From positions 88,541 to 152,540 of the forward strand of contig JACASW010000001.1 of NCBI GenBank assembly GCA_013390785.1: 64,000 nucleotides of DNA. Direction: 5' to 3'. The translations under genes were made by a program, and so were the position numbers. Below the pieces are notes generated by a model, which was not told where the DNA came from, ran no database searches, and saw only the letters and a list, made by a program, of their open reading frames with translations. The stretch comes from Marine Group I thaumarchaeote (GTDB taxonomy: Archaea; Thermoproteota; Nitrososphaeria; Nitrososphaerales; Nitrosopumilaceae). Positions 26,085 to 34,433 of this stretch are shown piece after piece (position 1 is the first letter of the stretch; the number at the start of each line of letters is the position of its first letter).

Positions 26085-26411
26085 GTGGTAGGACGCGATA
26101 ACGCTCATATTCCAAAAGAATCTTGGCCAAATTTTACTTGGTACCTTATTGAATTTGCGATAGTATTTGCGGCTGCAAATCTAATTGCATTTCAAATAAT
26201 ACCAATGGTTGACGAAATGGTTGGTCAAAAGCCTCTTTTGTATTGCGAACAGGTATCATGGCTGTCTAAATGTGCACCTACTGAGGAAGCAGTATCTGAT
26301 AAAGGATTACTAAATTGGATATGGTGGAGCATTGTAGGTGGCGTGTTTATTGGGTGGTATCTGATCATTCGAGGGTTTATTCTTAAAAAACCAATTCTAG
26401 GAAATCGATAA
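26085..26411 (+). CDS. Small membrane protein, 108 aa, unknown function
   Basis: Not recognised. Two hydrophobic helices (about 19-42 and 77-98) flank a polar loop with two cysteines (YCEQVSWLSKC). The start is a GTG (MVGRDNAHIPKESW). It sits between folE and a small conserved gene, with no visible tie to preQ0 synthesis. Confidence 0.62.
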   Translation: MVGRDNAHIPKESWPNFTWYLIEFAIVFAAANLIAFQIIPMVDEMVGQKPLLYCEQVSWLSKCAPTEEAVSDKGLLNWIWWSIVGGVFIGWYLIIRGFILKKPILGNR

Positions 26412-26452
26412 TACTAGATCAGATTTATCAGAAACACTGTTCACATATTGGA

Positions 26453-26719
26453 ATGAGAAAGCTTCCAAGACCATTCAAAATGCCATGGGGTAAAGGCATG
26501 GTCATAGATGAAGTTTCAATATCTTCGAAATATCATGAACCAACAATCCAACTGTTAGAGTTTGATAACGGTGACAAACTACTACGATTCTGTTCTTATT
26601 CGCATGGACGATTCAGTAGATCACCGCTAATGATAGATGAAAAAGATCTCAGACGACTTGGAAAGGCTATTGCGAAAGGAAAAGAAATTCGAAAGTTTGT
26701 CTCAAAATTAAACTATTAA
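26453..26719 (+). CDS. Conserved hypothetical protein, 88 aa
   Basis: Soluble, basic 88-aa protein of unknown function. It has the compact pattern of a small beta-rich domain (PTIQLLEFDNGDKLLRFCSYSHGRFSR) followed by a helix (DEKDLRRLGKAIAKGKEIRKFV). I believe similar proteins occur throughout Nitrosopumilales, but no function is known to me. The last 4 nt overlap the convergent queC gene. Confidence 0.65.
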   Translation: MRKLPRPFKMPWGKGMVIDEVSISSKYHEPTIQLLEFDNGDKLLRFCSYSHGRFSRSPLMIDEKDLRRLGKAIAKGKEIRKFVSKLNY

Positions 26720-27387
26720 AGATAAAGCGTTTTATCTTCAATACCTGCTTCTAGAAACGCTGCTTTACGATTATTACATGACTCACATTTACCACACTGC
26801 ATTTTACCATTTTTGTAACAACTCCAAGTGCTGAAAATATTATCTCCTAAAACACTATAGCCTTTTTTTAATAACCGCTTTTTTGATAATTTTGCTTTGT
26901 ATGGTGACCAAATTTCTATCTTTTTTCGAATTTTCGATTTAATACCATCAATTTCTCCCTGATTAAATGAAGATTCAAGTTTTTTTGAAAAGGCTGGTCT
27001 GCAATCTGGATAATTTTTATCACCTGTATGTGCACCATACGCGACTAAAGAAGCATTTATTGAAAAAGCCCAGGCGGTTGCAATAGATAAGAAAATTCCA
27101 TTTCTAATTGGCACTACAATAGAATAATTAAATTTACTAGGAATCTTTTTTTTAGAATCTGTAAGAACATTCGTGTTCCCGTATAATTCTTTCATGAAAC
27201 TAATGTTTACAATTTTATGCTCTTTTAGTCTAAGGATTTTTGCAAACGCTTTTGCTTTTTTTATTTCCTGGTTTGCTTTTTGACCATACAAAAATGAAAT
27301 TCCATACAATTCATATTTTTCCTTCAAATACGCACACATGCTGATAGAATCAATTCCACCGCTAAAAACCACTATCGCTTTTTTCAT
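26716..27387 (-). CDS. queC: 7-cyano-7-deazaguanine synthase
   Basis: ATP-dependent enzyme that converts 7-carboxy-7-deazaguanine to preQ0. The protein has the PP-loop SGGIDSISM near the N-terminus and the C-terminal zinc motif CGKCESCNNRKAAF. The longest frame starts at 27414, but the ATG at 27387 gives the natural start MKKAIVVFSGG and begins one base after the thrB stop, so the two genes are coupled. At 223 aa it is the usual length. It works with queE and folE, which lie on the other strand about 0.7-2 kb away. Confidence 0.94.
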   Translation of the reverse strand: MKKAIVVFSGGIDSISMCAYLKEKYELYGISFLYGQKANQEIKKAKAFAKILRLKEHKIVNISFMKELYGNTNVLTDSKKKIPSKFNYSIVVPIRNGIFLSIATAWAFSINASLVAYGAHTGDKNYPDCRPAFSKKLESSFNQGEIDGIKSKIRKKIEIWSPYKAKLSKKRLLKKGYSVLGDNIFSTWSCYKNGKMQCGKCESCNNRKAAFLEAGIEDKTLYL

Positions 27388-27388
27388 T

Positions 27389-28336
27389 TCAAGCTCTAAT
27401 CTTAGGACCAGCACTGGGCTTACAAATAATTATATCACAATCTACCTTTGCAGAATTGAATCCTTTTTCCATGGATTTTCCAATCTTCTTTAGATTTTGT
27501 GATTTTTTACAAAAAGCGATTACAGATGGTCCTGCACCACTTATCGTAACGCCTAAAGCTCCAGCATTAAGCGCGTTATTCTTTACTTTTGAAAAACCTG
27601 GAATCAAATGTTTTCTAGCTGGTTCAACAATTACATCCTGAACAGATCTTCCAATAAGATCCGAATCTTTGAGTAAAAATCCAGAAACAATATTAGCAGC
27701 GTTTGAAAGATTTGCAGTTAGATCTGATAATTTAACAGTCTTTGGAATTACAGACCTTGAAACTTTTGTTTTTTTCTTTGGCACCTTTAATTTTGGAATT
27801 GCTACACACAAGACCAAATCTTTTGGCGGTTCTAACCTAATGACTTCAAACGGTTTTGTTTTAATTACGACAAATCCACCTAGTAATGATGCTGCAACAT
27901 TATCATAATGGATAGTTCCAGCGCTTGCTTTTTCTCCTATTCCAGCACACTTGACTAGCGTTTTGTTGTCTAATTTTAGATTAAACAATTTGTTGCATGC
28001 TAATGCTGCTGCAGCAGCAGAAGCAGCACTACTTCCCATTCCAAATCCAGCTGGAACACCTTTCTTAATTTTAATCTCAATTCCAGATTTTATTTTGAAT
28101 TTTTGTTTCATCGATTTGATTACCAATCCAGCGGTATTTTGTTGTGGATCTGTTGGTACATCATCCATCGTTAGTATTCTAACTCCATGCCATGGTCTGT
28201 TTGTTGTGGCAGATTTGTTAGTTTTAGCAAGTATTATTTCATCATGAAATGCATCAAGCGCCAAACCAAACACATCAAAGCCTGGACCCAAATTTGCCGT
28301 TGATGATGGTGCACGCACCTTAACATTTGTAATCAT
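27389..28336 (-). CDS. thrB: Homoserine kinase
   Basis: GHMP-family kinase that phosphorylates homoserine for threonine synthesis. The 315-aa protein has VRAPSSTANLGPGFDVFG at the start, the ATP-binding GFGMGSSAASAAAAALA near residue 96, and the C-terminal GVTISGAGPSVIAFC. It is immediately followed by queC, an operon link with no obvious metabolic logic. Confidence 0.95.
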   Translation of the reverse strand: MITNVKVRAPSSTANLGPGFDVFGLALDAFHDEIILAKTNKSATTNRPWHGVRILTMDDVPTDPQQNTAGLVIKSMKQKFKIKSGIEIKIKKGVPAGFGMGSSAASAAAAALACNKLFNLKLDNKTLVKCAGIGEKASAGTIHYDNVAASLLGGFVVIKTKPFEVIRLEPPKDLVLCVAIPKLKVPKKKTKVSRSVIPKTVKLSDLTANLSNAANIVSGFLLKDSDLIGRSVQDVIVEPARKHLIPGFSKVKNNALNAGALGVTISGAGPSVIAFCKKSQNLKKIGKSMEKGFNSAKVDCDIIICKPSAGPKIRA

Positions 28337-28408
28337 TAACCTTCAGCCTCGTCTGTTAGGATATATTTTTTGATTGGCTTATATTTGAATACATGAAAAA
28401 TTCTCTGA

Positions 28409-29506
28409 ATGGACTGGCGAATTGCAGTTATTCCTGCAACAATGATCCCCATCATCATAATCATTATTCAATTTGATATAAAATTAGAAGACGTTCTTGC
28501 TATTGGCGCATTACCATTCGCCGCTGCAGCGTTAATTATGATGGCAAAATTGGGATTACAAGGATTAAAACTAAGTTATATAGCAAGAACATTCCTTGGA
28601 CCATTTGATTCTATTAAGAATTTAGTGGCAATGAGAGTTGGAAGTGAATTCATTAAATTTACAACGCCAATGTTTGTTGGAGCAGAGTTTGCAGTAATTT
28701 ATTATCTAACAAAAAAACGAATTCCGCCAGCAAAAGCAGCATGGGTAGCAATTGTTGACATTGTTACGGAGGTTCTTGCCGGCGGTGTACTATCAATTCT
28801 TGCTGGAGTTTTTGCATTACTAAGTGGCGCTTATGTGGTTGCCACTATAGTTTTAGCAACTAGTATCACAGTAACTGCAATTTGGACTGTATTGTTTTTT
28901 GTTTCATCAAAACATACATTTCAAGTACCAAAAGGCATTGCTGGATTAATGAAAACATTAGGGAAGGAACGTGGTGAGAAATCTCTAAAGCAAAGTAATG
29001 CATGGTTGGAAGAAGTATGTACATTAAGTAGAGAAAATTTGGGATCATCCAATACAAAAAAAGTTTTTGTTATTGGTTTCTTAATGGCTTTAGCTGCATG
29101 GATACTTTACGGAGTTTCATTTTTGGTAATAGCGAACAGCGTTGGGTTTACTATAGAATTTTTTGATTCTATTATGGCTGTGATGGGTGCAAACGCAATA
29201 GGAAACTTGCCTATTACTGTGGGTGGTTCTGGTTTGGCAGAATTTGGAATTGTTGCGTACATTAACAACCTAGATCCTTTTAATTTTGTAATTCCAGAAG
29301 AAGGACTTGAATGGAATGCTGTGATAGGCTGGAGGATTGCAACCTATTACGTTCCAATTGTAGTAACTTGGGTTCTACTAGTCAAATTTGCTTTAGGCAA
29401 ATATACAAGACCAAAAATCAAACAGAATGAATGTCCAGTATGTGGAGAGTTATTAAGTGAGAGTGAATTTGCGACACATTTAGAAAATAACCACAAAGGT
29501 GGGTAG
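28409..29506 (+). CDS. Lysylphosphatidylglycerol-synthase-like TM protein with C2H2 finger
   Basis: A 365-aa integral membrane protein of the UPF0104/LPG_synthase_TM type (AglD-like flippase family). About 7-8 helices are visible, with the family block IGNLPITVGGSGLAEFGIVAYI near residue 270. Members are thought to move or transfer lipid-linked groups, in archaea often sugars. The last 25 residues form a C2H2-like zinc finger (CPVCGELLSESEFATHLENNH), an unusual addition on the cytosolic side. Divergent from thrB, with a 72-bp promoter region. Confidence 0.82.
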   Translation: MDWRIAVIPATMIPIIIIIIQFDIKLEDVLAIGALPFAAAALIMMAKLGLQGLKLSYIARTFLGPFDSIKNLVAMRVGSEFIKFTTPMFVGAEFAVIYYLTKKRIPPAKAAWVAIVDIVTEVLAGGVLSILAGVFALLSGAYVVATIVLATSITVTAIWTVLFFVSSKHTFQVPKGIAGLMKTLGKERGEKSLKQSNAWLEEVCTLSRENLGSSNTKKVFVIGFLMALAAWILYGVSFLVIANSVGFTIEFFDSIMAVMGANAIGNLPITVGGSGLAEFGIVAYINNLDPFNFVIPEEGLEWNAVIGWRIATYYVPIVVTWVLLVKFALGKYTRPKIKQNECPVCGELLSESEFATHLENNHKGG

Positions 29507-29539
29507 AAAGTACTTATTTTTCTATGATAATTTTAAACT

Positions 29540-30346
29540 ATGAATTTCAAGGATAAGGTAGTTGTAATCACAGGTGCCTCTAGTGGAATAGGTGAGGCAT
29601 CAGCTATTAAATTTGCTAAAAAAAACGCTAAAGTGGTTTTGGTAGCTAGAAGAAAAGAAAAACTACTTCAAGTACAAAAAGAAATTTCACAATATACAGA
29701 TTTTACTCTAGTTTGTCAGTGTGATGTTTCTAGCAAATCACAAGTTAAGGAAATGGTTGATATGGTATTAGATACATTTGGTCGAATTGATGTTTTAGTA
29801 AATAATGCAGGATTCGTTATTTATGGTAAGGTTTTGGAGCTCACCATCGAAGAAATAGAATCACAGATGGAAACAAACTACTTTGGAATGATATACTGCA
29901 CGAAGAACTTTCTACCATATATGATTGAACAAGGTCAAGGACACATCGTAAATGTTGCATCTGTGGGTGCTAGTTTAGGAGTTCCAGGTGTTGCTTCATA
30001 CTGTGCAACTAAATTTGCCATGCTGGGTTTTTCAGAGGGATTAAAACACGAGCTTTCTGGAACAGGAGTAGATGTAACAGTAGTTAGCCCAATAATGGTA
30101 GACACTCCTTTGTTTGATCACCCATCTTTTGAAAATTTTTCAAGGCGTTCTACAATAGCTATCTTGAGTCCAGAAAAAGTAGCAAACACAGTTCTTAAGG
30201 CTGCGAATTCATCAAGATTAGAGATCGTTGTTCCCTCAGTTGCTCGAGCTGGAATATGGGCAAAACAAAATTTTCCATTTTTTATAAATCCAATTATTGG
30301 TAATGCATTTAGAAAGCAGTTAGCAAAAAAACCCTCAAAAAAATAA
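29540..30346 (+). CDS. Short-chain dehydrogenase/reductase (SDR) 2
   Basis: A 268-aa classical SDR with TGASSGIG, NNAG, the catalytic Ser in NVASVGAS, and YCATKFA (YxxxK). The C-terminus carries a hydrophobic/basic tail (WAKQNFPFFINPIIGNAFRKQL), as in DltE/retinol-dehydrogenase-like SDRs that contact membranes. Substrate unknown. It follows the flippase-like gene after 33 nt, so a lipid-related substrate is plausible but unproven. Confidence 0.88.
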   Translation: MNFKDKVVVITGASSGIGEASAIKFAKKNAKVVLVARRKEKLLQVQKEISQYTDFTLVCQCDVSSKSQVKEMVDMVLDTFGRIDVLVNNAGFVIYGKVLELTIEEIESQMETNYFGMIYCTKNFLPYMIEQGQGHIVNVASVGASLGVPGVASYCATKFAMLGFSEGLKHELSGTGVDVTVVSPIMVDTPLFDHPSFENFSRRSTIAILSPEKVANTVLKAANSSRLEIVVPSVARAGIWAKQNFPFFINPIIGNAFRKQLAKKPSKK

Positions 30347-30348
30347 CT

Positions 30349-30723
30349 TTAAACATCTTCTGAATTTTCATCAATTATTTTTGTTTCTTTTAATTCAAAC
30401 TGAACAATAACATCCATCGTAATTCCCTGCTCTTTCAAATATTCTATAGTCTTTTTACTTAACGGTGCTTTTAATTCATCAAGCTTGAATTCATAGACCG
30501 TACCTTTCTCCAAGTCGTTTAGTTTGATTTTTTTTGAAATAGAAAGTCCTTCTAAAATAGTAGTTCCGGAAATTGGTTCGTAAGTTTGAATGTCAACTTT
30601 ACTATCTTTCTCATTTATATCCAAAACATATCCAGATGCTGTAATTTCTATTGGTTTTCCAAATTTCGGCGATTCTAATTCTTTATTGACATCTTCAGGT
30701 ATGTCACTCTGTTTTTTCCCCAT
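30349..30723 (-). CDS. Conserved hypothetical protein, 124 aa
   Basis: Soluble, acidic protein of unknown function. The sequence suggests a small beta-barrel (residues ~25-90: GKPIEITASGYVLDINEKDSK and similar strands) with charged ends. No cysteine clusters or membrane helices. It lies 9 nt downstream of the zinc-ribbon gene at 30733 and may be cotranscribed with it. Confidence 0.6.
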   Translation of the reverse strand: MGKKQSDIPEDVNKELESPKFGKPIEITASGYVLDINEKDSKVDIQTYEPISGTTILEGLSISKKIKLNDLEKGTVYEFKLDELKAPLSKKTIEYLKEQGITMDVIVQFELKETKIIDENSEDV

Positions 30724-30732
30724 TTTTTATAA

Positions 30733-31056
30733 TCACGTTAGCTGTTTGTCTTTCTTACTTTTCTGCCACCATTCTAAATAATCATATTGTTTGTCTTCTT
30801 TTGTAGATTCTCTTCGGTTAAGCTTGTCACGTATGTCAGATATTTGTTCTCTAGTGGCATACAATCCACATCTCTTGCAGATGAAATGTTTTGTGGAAGG
30901 ATCTAATTTCATAGGAATTTCAATATCAGTTCCTATGTCCCTATCATTAGGAATGAGATAATCTTTACCTTCCTCCTCTGCCTTTTTAGCCTCCATCTCA
31001 TACTGTGTTTTAAGAGCCTTTTTTTCTCGTGCAGTGCATTCGGGGCAATTAGGCAA
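30733..31056 (-). CDS. Small zinc-binding protein, ~107 aa
   Basis: Unknown function. Two CxxC pairs (PNCPECTAREKKAL at the start and FICKRCGLYATREQ in the second half) could bind one zinc, separated by a charged helix. The frame has several possible non-ATG starts (TTG 31071, GTG 31068, TTG 31065, TTG 31056). A TATA-like CTTTTATGG near 31085 fits a leaderless start at the TTG at 31056 (MPNCPECTARE), which I use. The inverted-repeat element at 31117-31197 lies just upstream. Confidence 0.65.
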   Translation of the reverse strand: MPNCPECTAREKKALKTQYEMEAKKAEEEGKDYLIPNDRDIGTDIEIPMKLDPSTKHFICKRCGLYATREQISDIRDKLNRRESTKEDKQYDYLEWWQKSKKDKQLT

Positions 31057-31116
31057 TGTTGACAACACCAAATTTTTTCCATAAAAGCGTTCGCAAAGTT
31101 AGAATGATCGCACAGC

Positions 31117-31130
31117 AACTTGTACAAGTT
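31117..31130. repeat. Perfect 14-bp palindrome upstream of the zinc-binding protein gene
   Basis: AACTTGTACAAGTT is perfectly self-complementary. It lies about 30 bp upstream of the TATA-like element of the 30733-31056 gene, so it could be an operator for a dimeric regulator or the tip of a transcribed hairpin. Confidence 0.75.
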
Positions 31131-31137
31131 ACGCCTA

Positions 31138-31197
31138 GTACGTGGATTATATCTTCATCCCGTTAAGGTCAGTTCGCCCATCGAACATACCACGTAC
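31138..31197. other. 60-nt inverted-repeat element (possible structured RNA)
   Basis: An 8-bp perfect stem (GTACGTGG 31138-31145 with CCACGTAC 31190-31197) encloses a second perfect 5-bp stem-loop (GTTCG 31172-31176, CGAAC 31182-31186, loop CCCAT). The 154-bp gap between two minus-strand genes holds this element and the adjacent palindrome, and no ORF. I could not fit it to a tRNA cloverleaf (too short, no proper T-arm), a C/D box RNA or an H/ACA pocket. The strand is undetermined. Confidence 0.5.
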
Positions 31198-31225
31198 CAG
31201 ACTACCAAAAATTATTATGTTAAAA

Positions 31226-32461
31226 CTATTTCTTTCTTTCTAGAATCTCTGAGACTATTTTAGCGGTATTTCCTGCCCCATTTCCATCAAAATTTTTAGA
31301 GAATTCTGCCAATTCCTCTTGATATTTGTTATAATTTTGCCGTATCATTTGAATTGCTTTAATTACTTGCTTTTTACTTTCAGCTAAAACTCCTAACTGC
31401 TTTTCTTCTGCCCATCTTATTTGATTTGTATGCTCATCATAAATTGGCATTCCAATTATTGGCTTTGAATTCATGCCCATTATTTCTCCCATTACAGTGT
31501 GAGAGCCGTTGATTACTGCATATTTACATCCGTTTAACACAGTCTGCCTTTCATGTTCTGTCAAAAAACCAATATCAATTTGGGCCCAATCAATTTTTTT
31601 TTCATATGCCTCTAAAACTGAATATTTTCCCCCATCTTTTCCAACAACATTGTCAATAGATTTGTCATTCTTGGCATGAGAAATAATTCGTCGCTCGTCC
31701 TTCATCTCAGTTTCATGGAAAACTTCTTCATATCTTTCACCAGTTCCATCGTTTGTTGGTTTATTTCCTGTCCTCATCCAATATCCAAAATCTGTTCCAT
31801 CAACAAGCCTTTCCAAATCAGTTAGTGATTCAGAGCTTACCAATTTTTTGTTTGAGAAATGACCAACATACGTTACTTTGTCCTTAATAGCATCGGGAAA
31901 ATTCAAGTTATATTCACATATTGTATATGGTGGAGCAGAGTCTGCCACCAATACTTTGGTAGCCTTTGCAATTTGTTTTGACACAAAATACAGTCCTGGT
32001 TTCAAATAGCTTCGAGATTTCCATAACTTTGGCATATATTGATTTGTTACAAAGAGGCTAGGAATTCCTCTATTCTTAGCCAGTACATTGGAACCCATGT
32101 CTCCATCATTTATCACAAGATCAAATTTTTCCTTGTTATAGAATTCCCTTTCTTTTTTCATGTAGTTTTTAACTTGATTTACCAATGAATGATTATCTGC
32201 CACTGGAAAAAGTATGTTAAGCAAGGATAAAGTAACACTTGGACCAACTTTCCCATCTATGGGTGTTGGCATTAAAACTTCATGAATGTTCTTTTGCTTA
32301 TCTGGAAACTTATCAAGTAATTTTTTGTAAACTTCTCCCTTACTAAAATAATGTACATCAAGCTCTTCGTCTAGATGTTTTAATAATGCTTCATCCAATC
32401 GCATCATGCGTGTGTAATGCCCGTTACCCCATGGATAGATGAACTGACCTATTTTTTTCAT
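31226..32461 (-). CDS. MurG/MJ1255-like glycosyltransferase
   Basis: A 411-aa predicted glycosyltransferase with a GT-B fold. The N-terminus YPWGNGHYTRMMRLDEAL matches the GxGHxxR phosphate-binding loop of MurG-like enzymes, and the C-terminal half has the donor-binding VINGSHTVMGEIMGMNSKPI and GNGAGNTAKIVSEI near the end. Donor and acceptor are unknown. No signal or membrane helix is seen. A longer frame begins at 32473, but the ATG at 32461 (MKKIGQFIYPWG) gives the standard start. A flippase-like gene 2-3 kb away could be related (inference). Confidence 0.82.
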   Translation of the reverse strand: MKKIGQFIYPWGNGHYTRMMRLDEALLKHLDEELDVHYFSKGEVYKKLLDKFPDKQKNIHEVLMPTPIDGKVGPSVTLSLLNILFPVADNHSLVNQVKNYMKKEREFYNKEKFDLVINDGDMGSNVLAKNRGIPSLFVTNQYMPKLWKSRSYLKPGLYFVSKQIAKATKVLVADSAPPYTICEYNLNFPDAIKDKVTYVGHFSNKKLVSSESLTDLERLVDGTDFGYWMRTGNKPTNDGTGERYEEVFHETEMKDERRIISHAKNDKSIDNVVGKDGGKYSVLEAYEKKIDWAQIDIGFLTEHERQTVLNGCKYAVINGSHTVMGEIMGMNSKPIIGMPIYDEHTNQIRWAEEKQLGVLAESKKQVIKAIQMIRQNYNKYQEELAEFSKNFDGNGAGNTAKIVSEILERKK

Positions 32462-32491
32462 AACTAGAATCAAAATTGCCAGTTTAAATCT

Positions 32492-33622
32492 TCAATGATC
32501 CGTTCTAACTTCATCTAAAATATCATGAACGTTATTTGGTCCCACATTAACCAAAATAATTTTTTTACTCATAATAGTTTCTTTAACAATTTTTTCGAAT
32601 TCCTTTGTAGATTGTTTAAAATTAGAAAAGTTTGAACCACCTAATTTTTCAATCCTACTTAGATATTTTTCTAATCCAATTTCTTTTGCAGTTTCAAAAA
32701 CATTATCATCTAATCCTGATAAAGGAAAATAAGGAATCAAGTTCTTGCTATATACTTGTTTGATTAAGCTCTCAACAAAATCAATTGGATAAATTAGTGG
32801 AGAAAGAGCTAAGGAAATTCTTTTAGCACTAATTGTGATTGCAATTTGTACTAATATTTTAGACGTAATTTCTGTCAGCATTAATGGCGGCAATTTTTTG
32901 TTAATGTGTATTCTATAAAATTCTAAACTTACTTTTGGTTTAATTGTTCTACGTATTATTTGATTAATTATTTTAACCAAATGTAGTAGCTCCGAATCTT
33001 TGCTATAACAAACTATAATCTTTACATCAAATCCTTGTTTCATAGTTTCAAGACATGATACCGCTGATAATTCATCAAAAACACAACAAACTATTTTCTT
33101 ATTTTGTGAATTGTTTGGTATTCCACCAAAACCATTATCATAATAAATACAAATGTAGGCGTTTAGTTTTGTCAAGCAAACGTAAAGTTTTCTATCATAT
33201 TTTTTACTAGTGCCAGGTTTGATTCCAGTTCCAGCAGTTTTTTCAATCAGTGATGATGTAGCTGCAATTTCAATGTCTTTTGTTACAAATCCTTTAGCGT
33301 ACCCTTCCACTTGCAAAAGAAATCTTTCGCCTTTGAGAAAAATATCCACACCAACTTTTGAAATACCGTTTACTATCGATTCAAAATCATTGGTAACTTG
33401 TTTTGCAATCGCGACACCTTTGATTCCAAACAAAGTATTGATGGCTGACGATGCAAAAACTGGATCATCAGCTTCAACTATTATTACATCACCATCCCTT
33501 CCTATTTTATGAAATTTTTGATTTTGTATTTTAAGGATTTTTTTAATATTCATTACAAGTGATGTGACCTTATTTTTAGAAAATATAGACGGGAATACCA
33601 CAACTAGAATCTTATCTTTCAA
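32492..33622 (-). CDS. ThiI-like THUMP protein lacking the PP-loop signature
   Basis: A ~376-aa relative of ThiI/4-thiouridine synthetase. The N-terminal ferredoxin-like and THUMP regions are recognisable (INTLFGIKGVAIAKQ, FLLQVEGYAKGFVTKDIEIAATSSLIEKT), and the C-terminal half follows the ThiI order. The ATP-pyrophosphatase loop SGGxDSPV is replaced by CCVFDELSAVSC, and the later conserved PLxGLDKxEI appears as PLSGLDDNVFETA. So tRNA binding may persist, but adenylation is doubtful. The frame extends to 33661 into the divergent promoter; I place the start at the TTG at 33622. It is not obviously a decaying pseudogene, because the frame is intact. Confidence 0.7.
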   Translation of the reverse strand: MKDKILVVVFPSIFSKNKVTSLVMNIKKILKIQNQKFHKIGRDGDVIIVEADDPVFASSAINTLFGIKGVAIAKQVTNDFESIVNGISKVGVDIFLKGERFLLQVEGYAKGFVTKDIEIAATSSLIEKTAGTGIKPGTSKKYDRKLYVCLTKLNAYICIYYDNGFGGIPNNSQNKKIVCCVFDELSAVSCLETMKQGFDVKIIVCYSKDSELLHLVKIINQIIRRTIKPKVSLEFYRIHINKKLPPLMLTEITSKILVQIAITISAKRISLALSPLIYPIDFVESLIKQVYSKNLIPYFPLSGLDDNVFETAKEIGLEKYLSRIEKLGGSNFSNFKQSTKEFEKIVKETIMSKKIILVNVGPNNVHDILDEVRTDH

Positions 33623-33680
33623 TGAAGTACCCCAACCTGTTTGTAATTTTAGAATTGTCATTGAATCATATCAGTAATGA

Positions 33681-33690
33681 ATATAAAACA
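33681..33690 (+). promoter_or_regulatory. TATA box of the cysH-sat operon
   Basis: ATATAAAACA lies 18-28 nt before the two candidate cysH start codons (33700 and 33709). It indicates leaderless transcription starting near 33707 and argues against the long frame that begins at 33622. Confidence 0.5.
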
Positions 33691-33708
33691 AACCAAAAAA
33701 TGATCCCT

Positions 33709-34428
33709 ATGTCAAAATTTACCCCAGAACAAATATCTGAAATAAATGACAAATTCAAAACTCCTGAGGAGGTATTACAATGGGGTTTAGAAAACATTCA
33801 TCCTAAACTTGCATTGGCATCAAGTTTTGGCGCTGAAGATGTGTGCGTAATTCACATGTTATCAAAAATAAATCCGGAGGCTAGAGTTTTTTCATTAGAT
33901 ACAGGAAGAATAAATCAGGAAACATACGACGTTATGGATGAAATAAGAAAAAAATACAATACTAAAATTGAAATTACTTTTCCTGATGCAACTGAAGTAA
34001 TTGAGATGGTACAAACTCACGGCATGAATTTATTTTATGAGAGTGCTGAGAACAGAAAATTATGTTGTGGCGTTAGAAAGGTGCATCCTTTGAATAAGAT
34101 GCTGTCTACATTGGATGGCTGGATTACTGGTCTTAGAAGTGATCAAACCCAAAACAGACAAGAATCTAGAAAAATCGAAATTGATGAACAACATGACAGC
34201 ATGATAAAACTTAACCCAATTCTTGATTGGAGTTGGGAACAAACAATGGGTTACATCAAAGAAAATGATATTCCTTACAATAAATTAATTGATCAAGGCT
34301 TTCCTAGTATTGGTTGTGAGCCATGCACAAGAGCGATAAAGCCTGGTGAAGATTTACGAGCGGGTCGTTGGTGGTGGGAAAACCAATCCGATAAGGAATG
34401 CGGCCTACACATGGATCACAGTAAGTAA
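33709..34428 (+). CDS. cysH: APS/PAPS reductase (CysH family, Fe-S type)
   Basis: Reduces activated sulfate to sulfite in sulfate assimilation. The ~239-aa protein has [14 protein letters not shown] (nucleotide loop region), SLDTGR, the CC pair in [12 protein letters not shown] (residues ~119-120) and the second pair in GCEPCT (~203 and 206). All four cysteines imply a [4Fe-4S] cluster and preference for adenylyl sulfate (APS) over PAPS. This agrees with sat following 5 nt later and with no APS kinase gene nearby. The C-terminal ECGLH holds the catalytic Cys. Confidence 0.92.
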   Translation: MSKFTPEQISEINDKFKTPEEVLQWGLENIHPKLALASSFGAEDVCVIHMLSKINPEARVFSLDTGRINQETYDVMDEIRKKYNTKIEITFPDATEVIEMVQTHGMNLFYESAENRKLCCGVRKVHPLNKMLSTLDGWITGLRSDQTQNRQESRKIEIDEQHDSMIKLNPILDWSWEQTMGYIKENDIPYNKLIDQGFPSIGCEPCTRAIKPGEDLRAGRWWWENQSDKECGLHMDHSK

Positions 34429-34433
34429 AAATC

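Noticed and set aside
30933..31127. 64-codon minus-strand frame starting at an ATG upstream of the zinc-binding protein gene
   Set aside because: It is in a different frame from the CxxC-containing protein and its sequence has no coherent domain; it ends inside the real gene.
31138..31197. A tRNA gene at the inverted-repeat element
   Set aside because: The span between the outer stems is 60 nt, no T-arm precedes the 3' acceptor strand, and the loop sequences do not match a cloverleaf on either strand.
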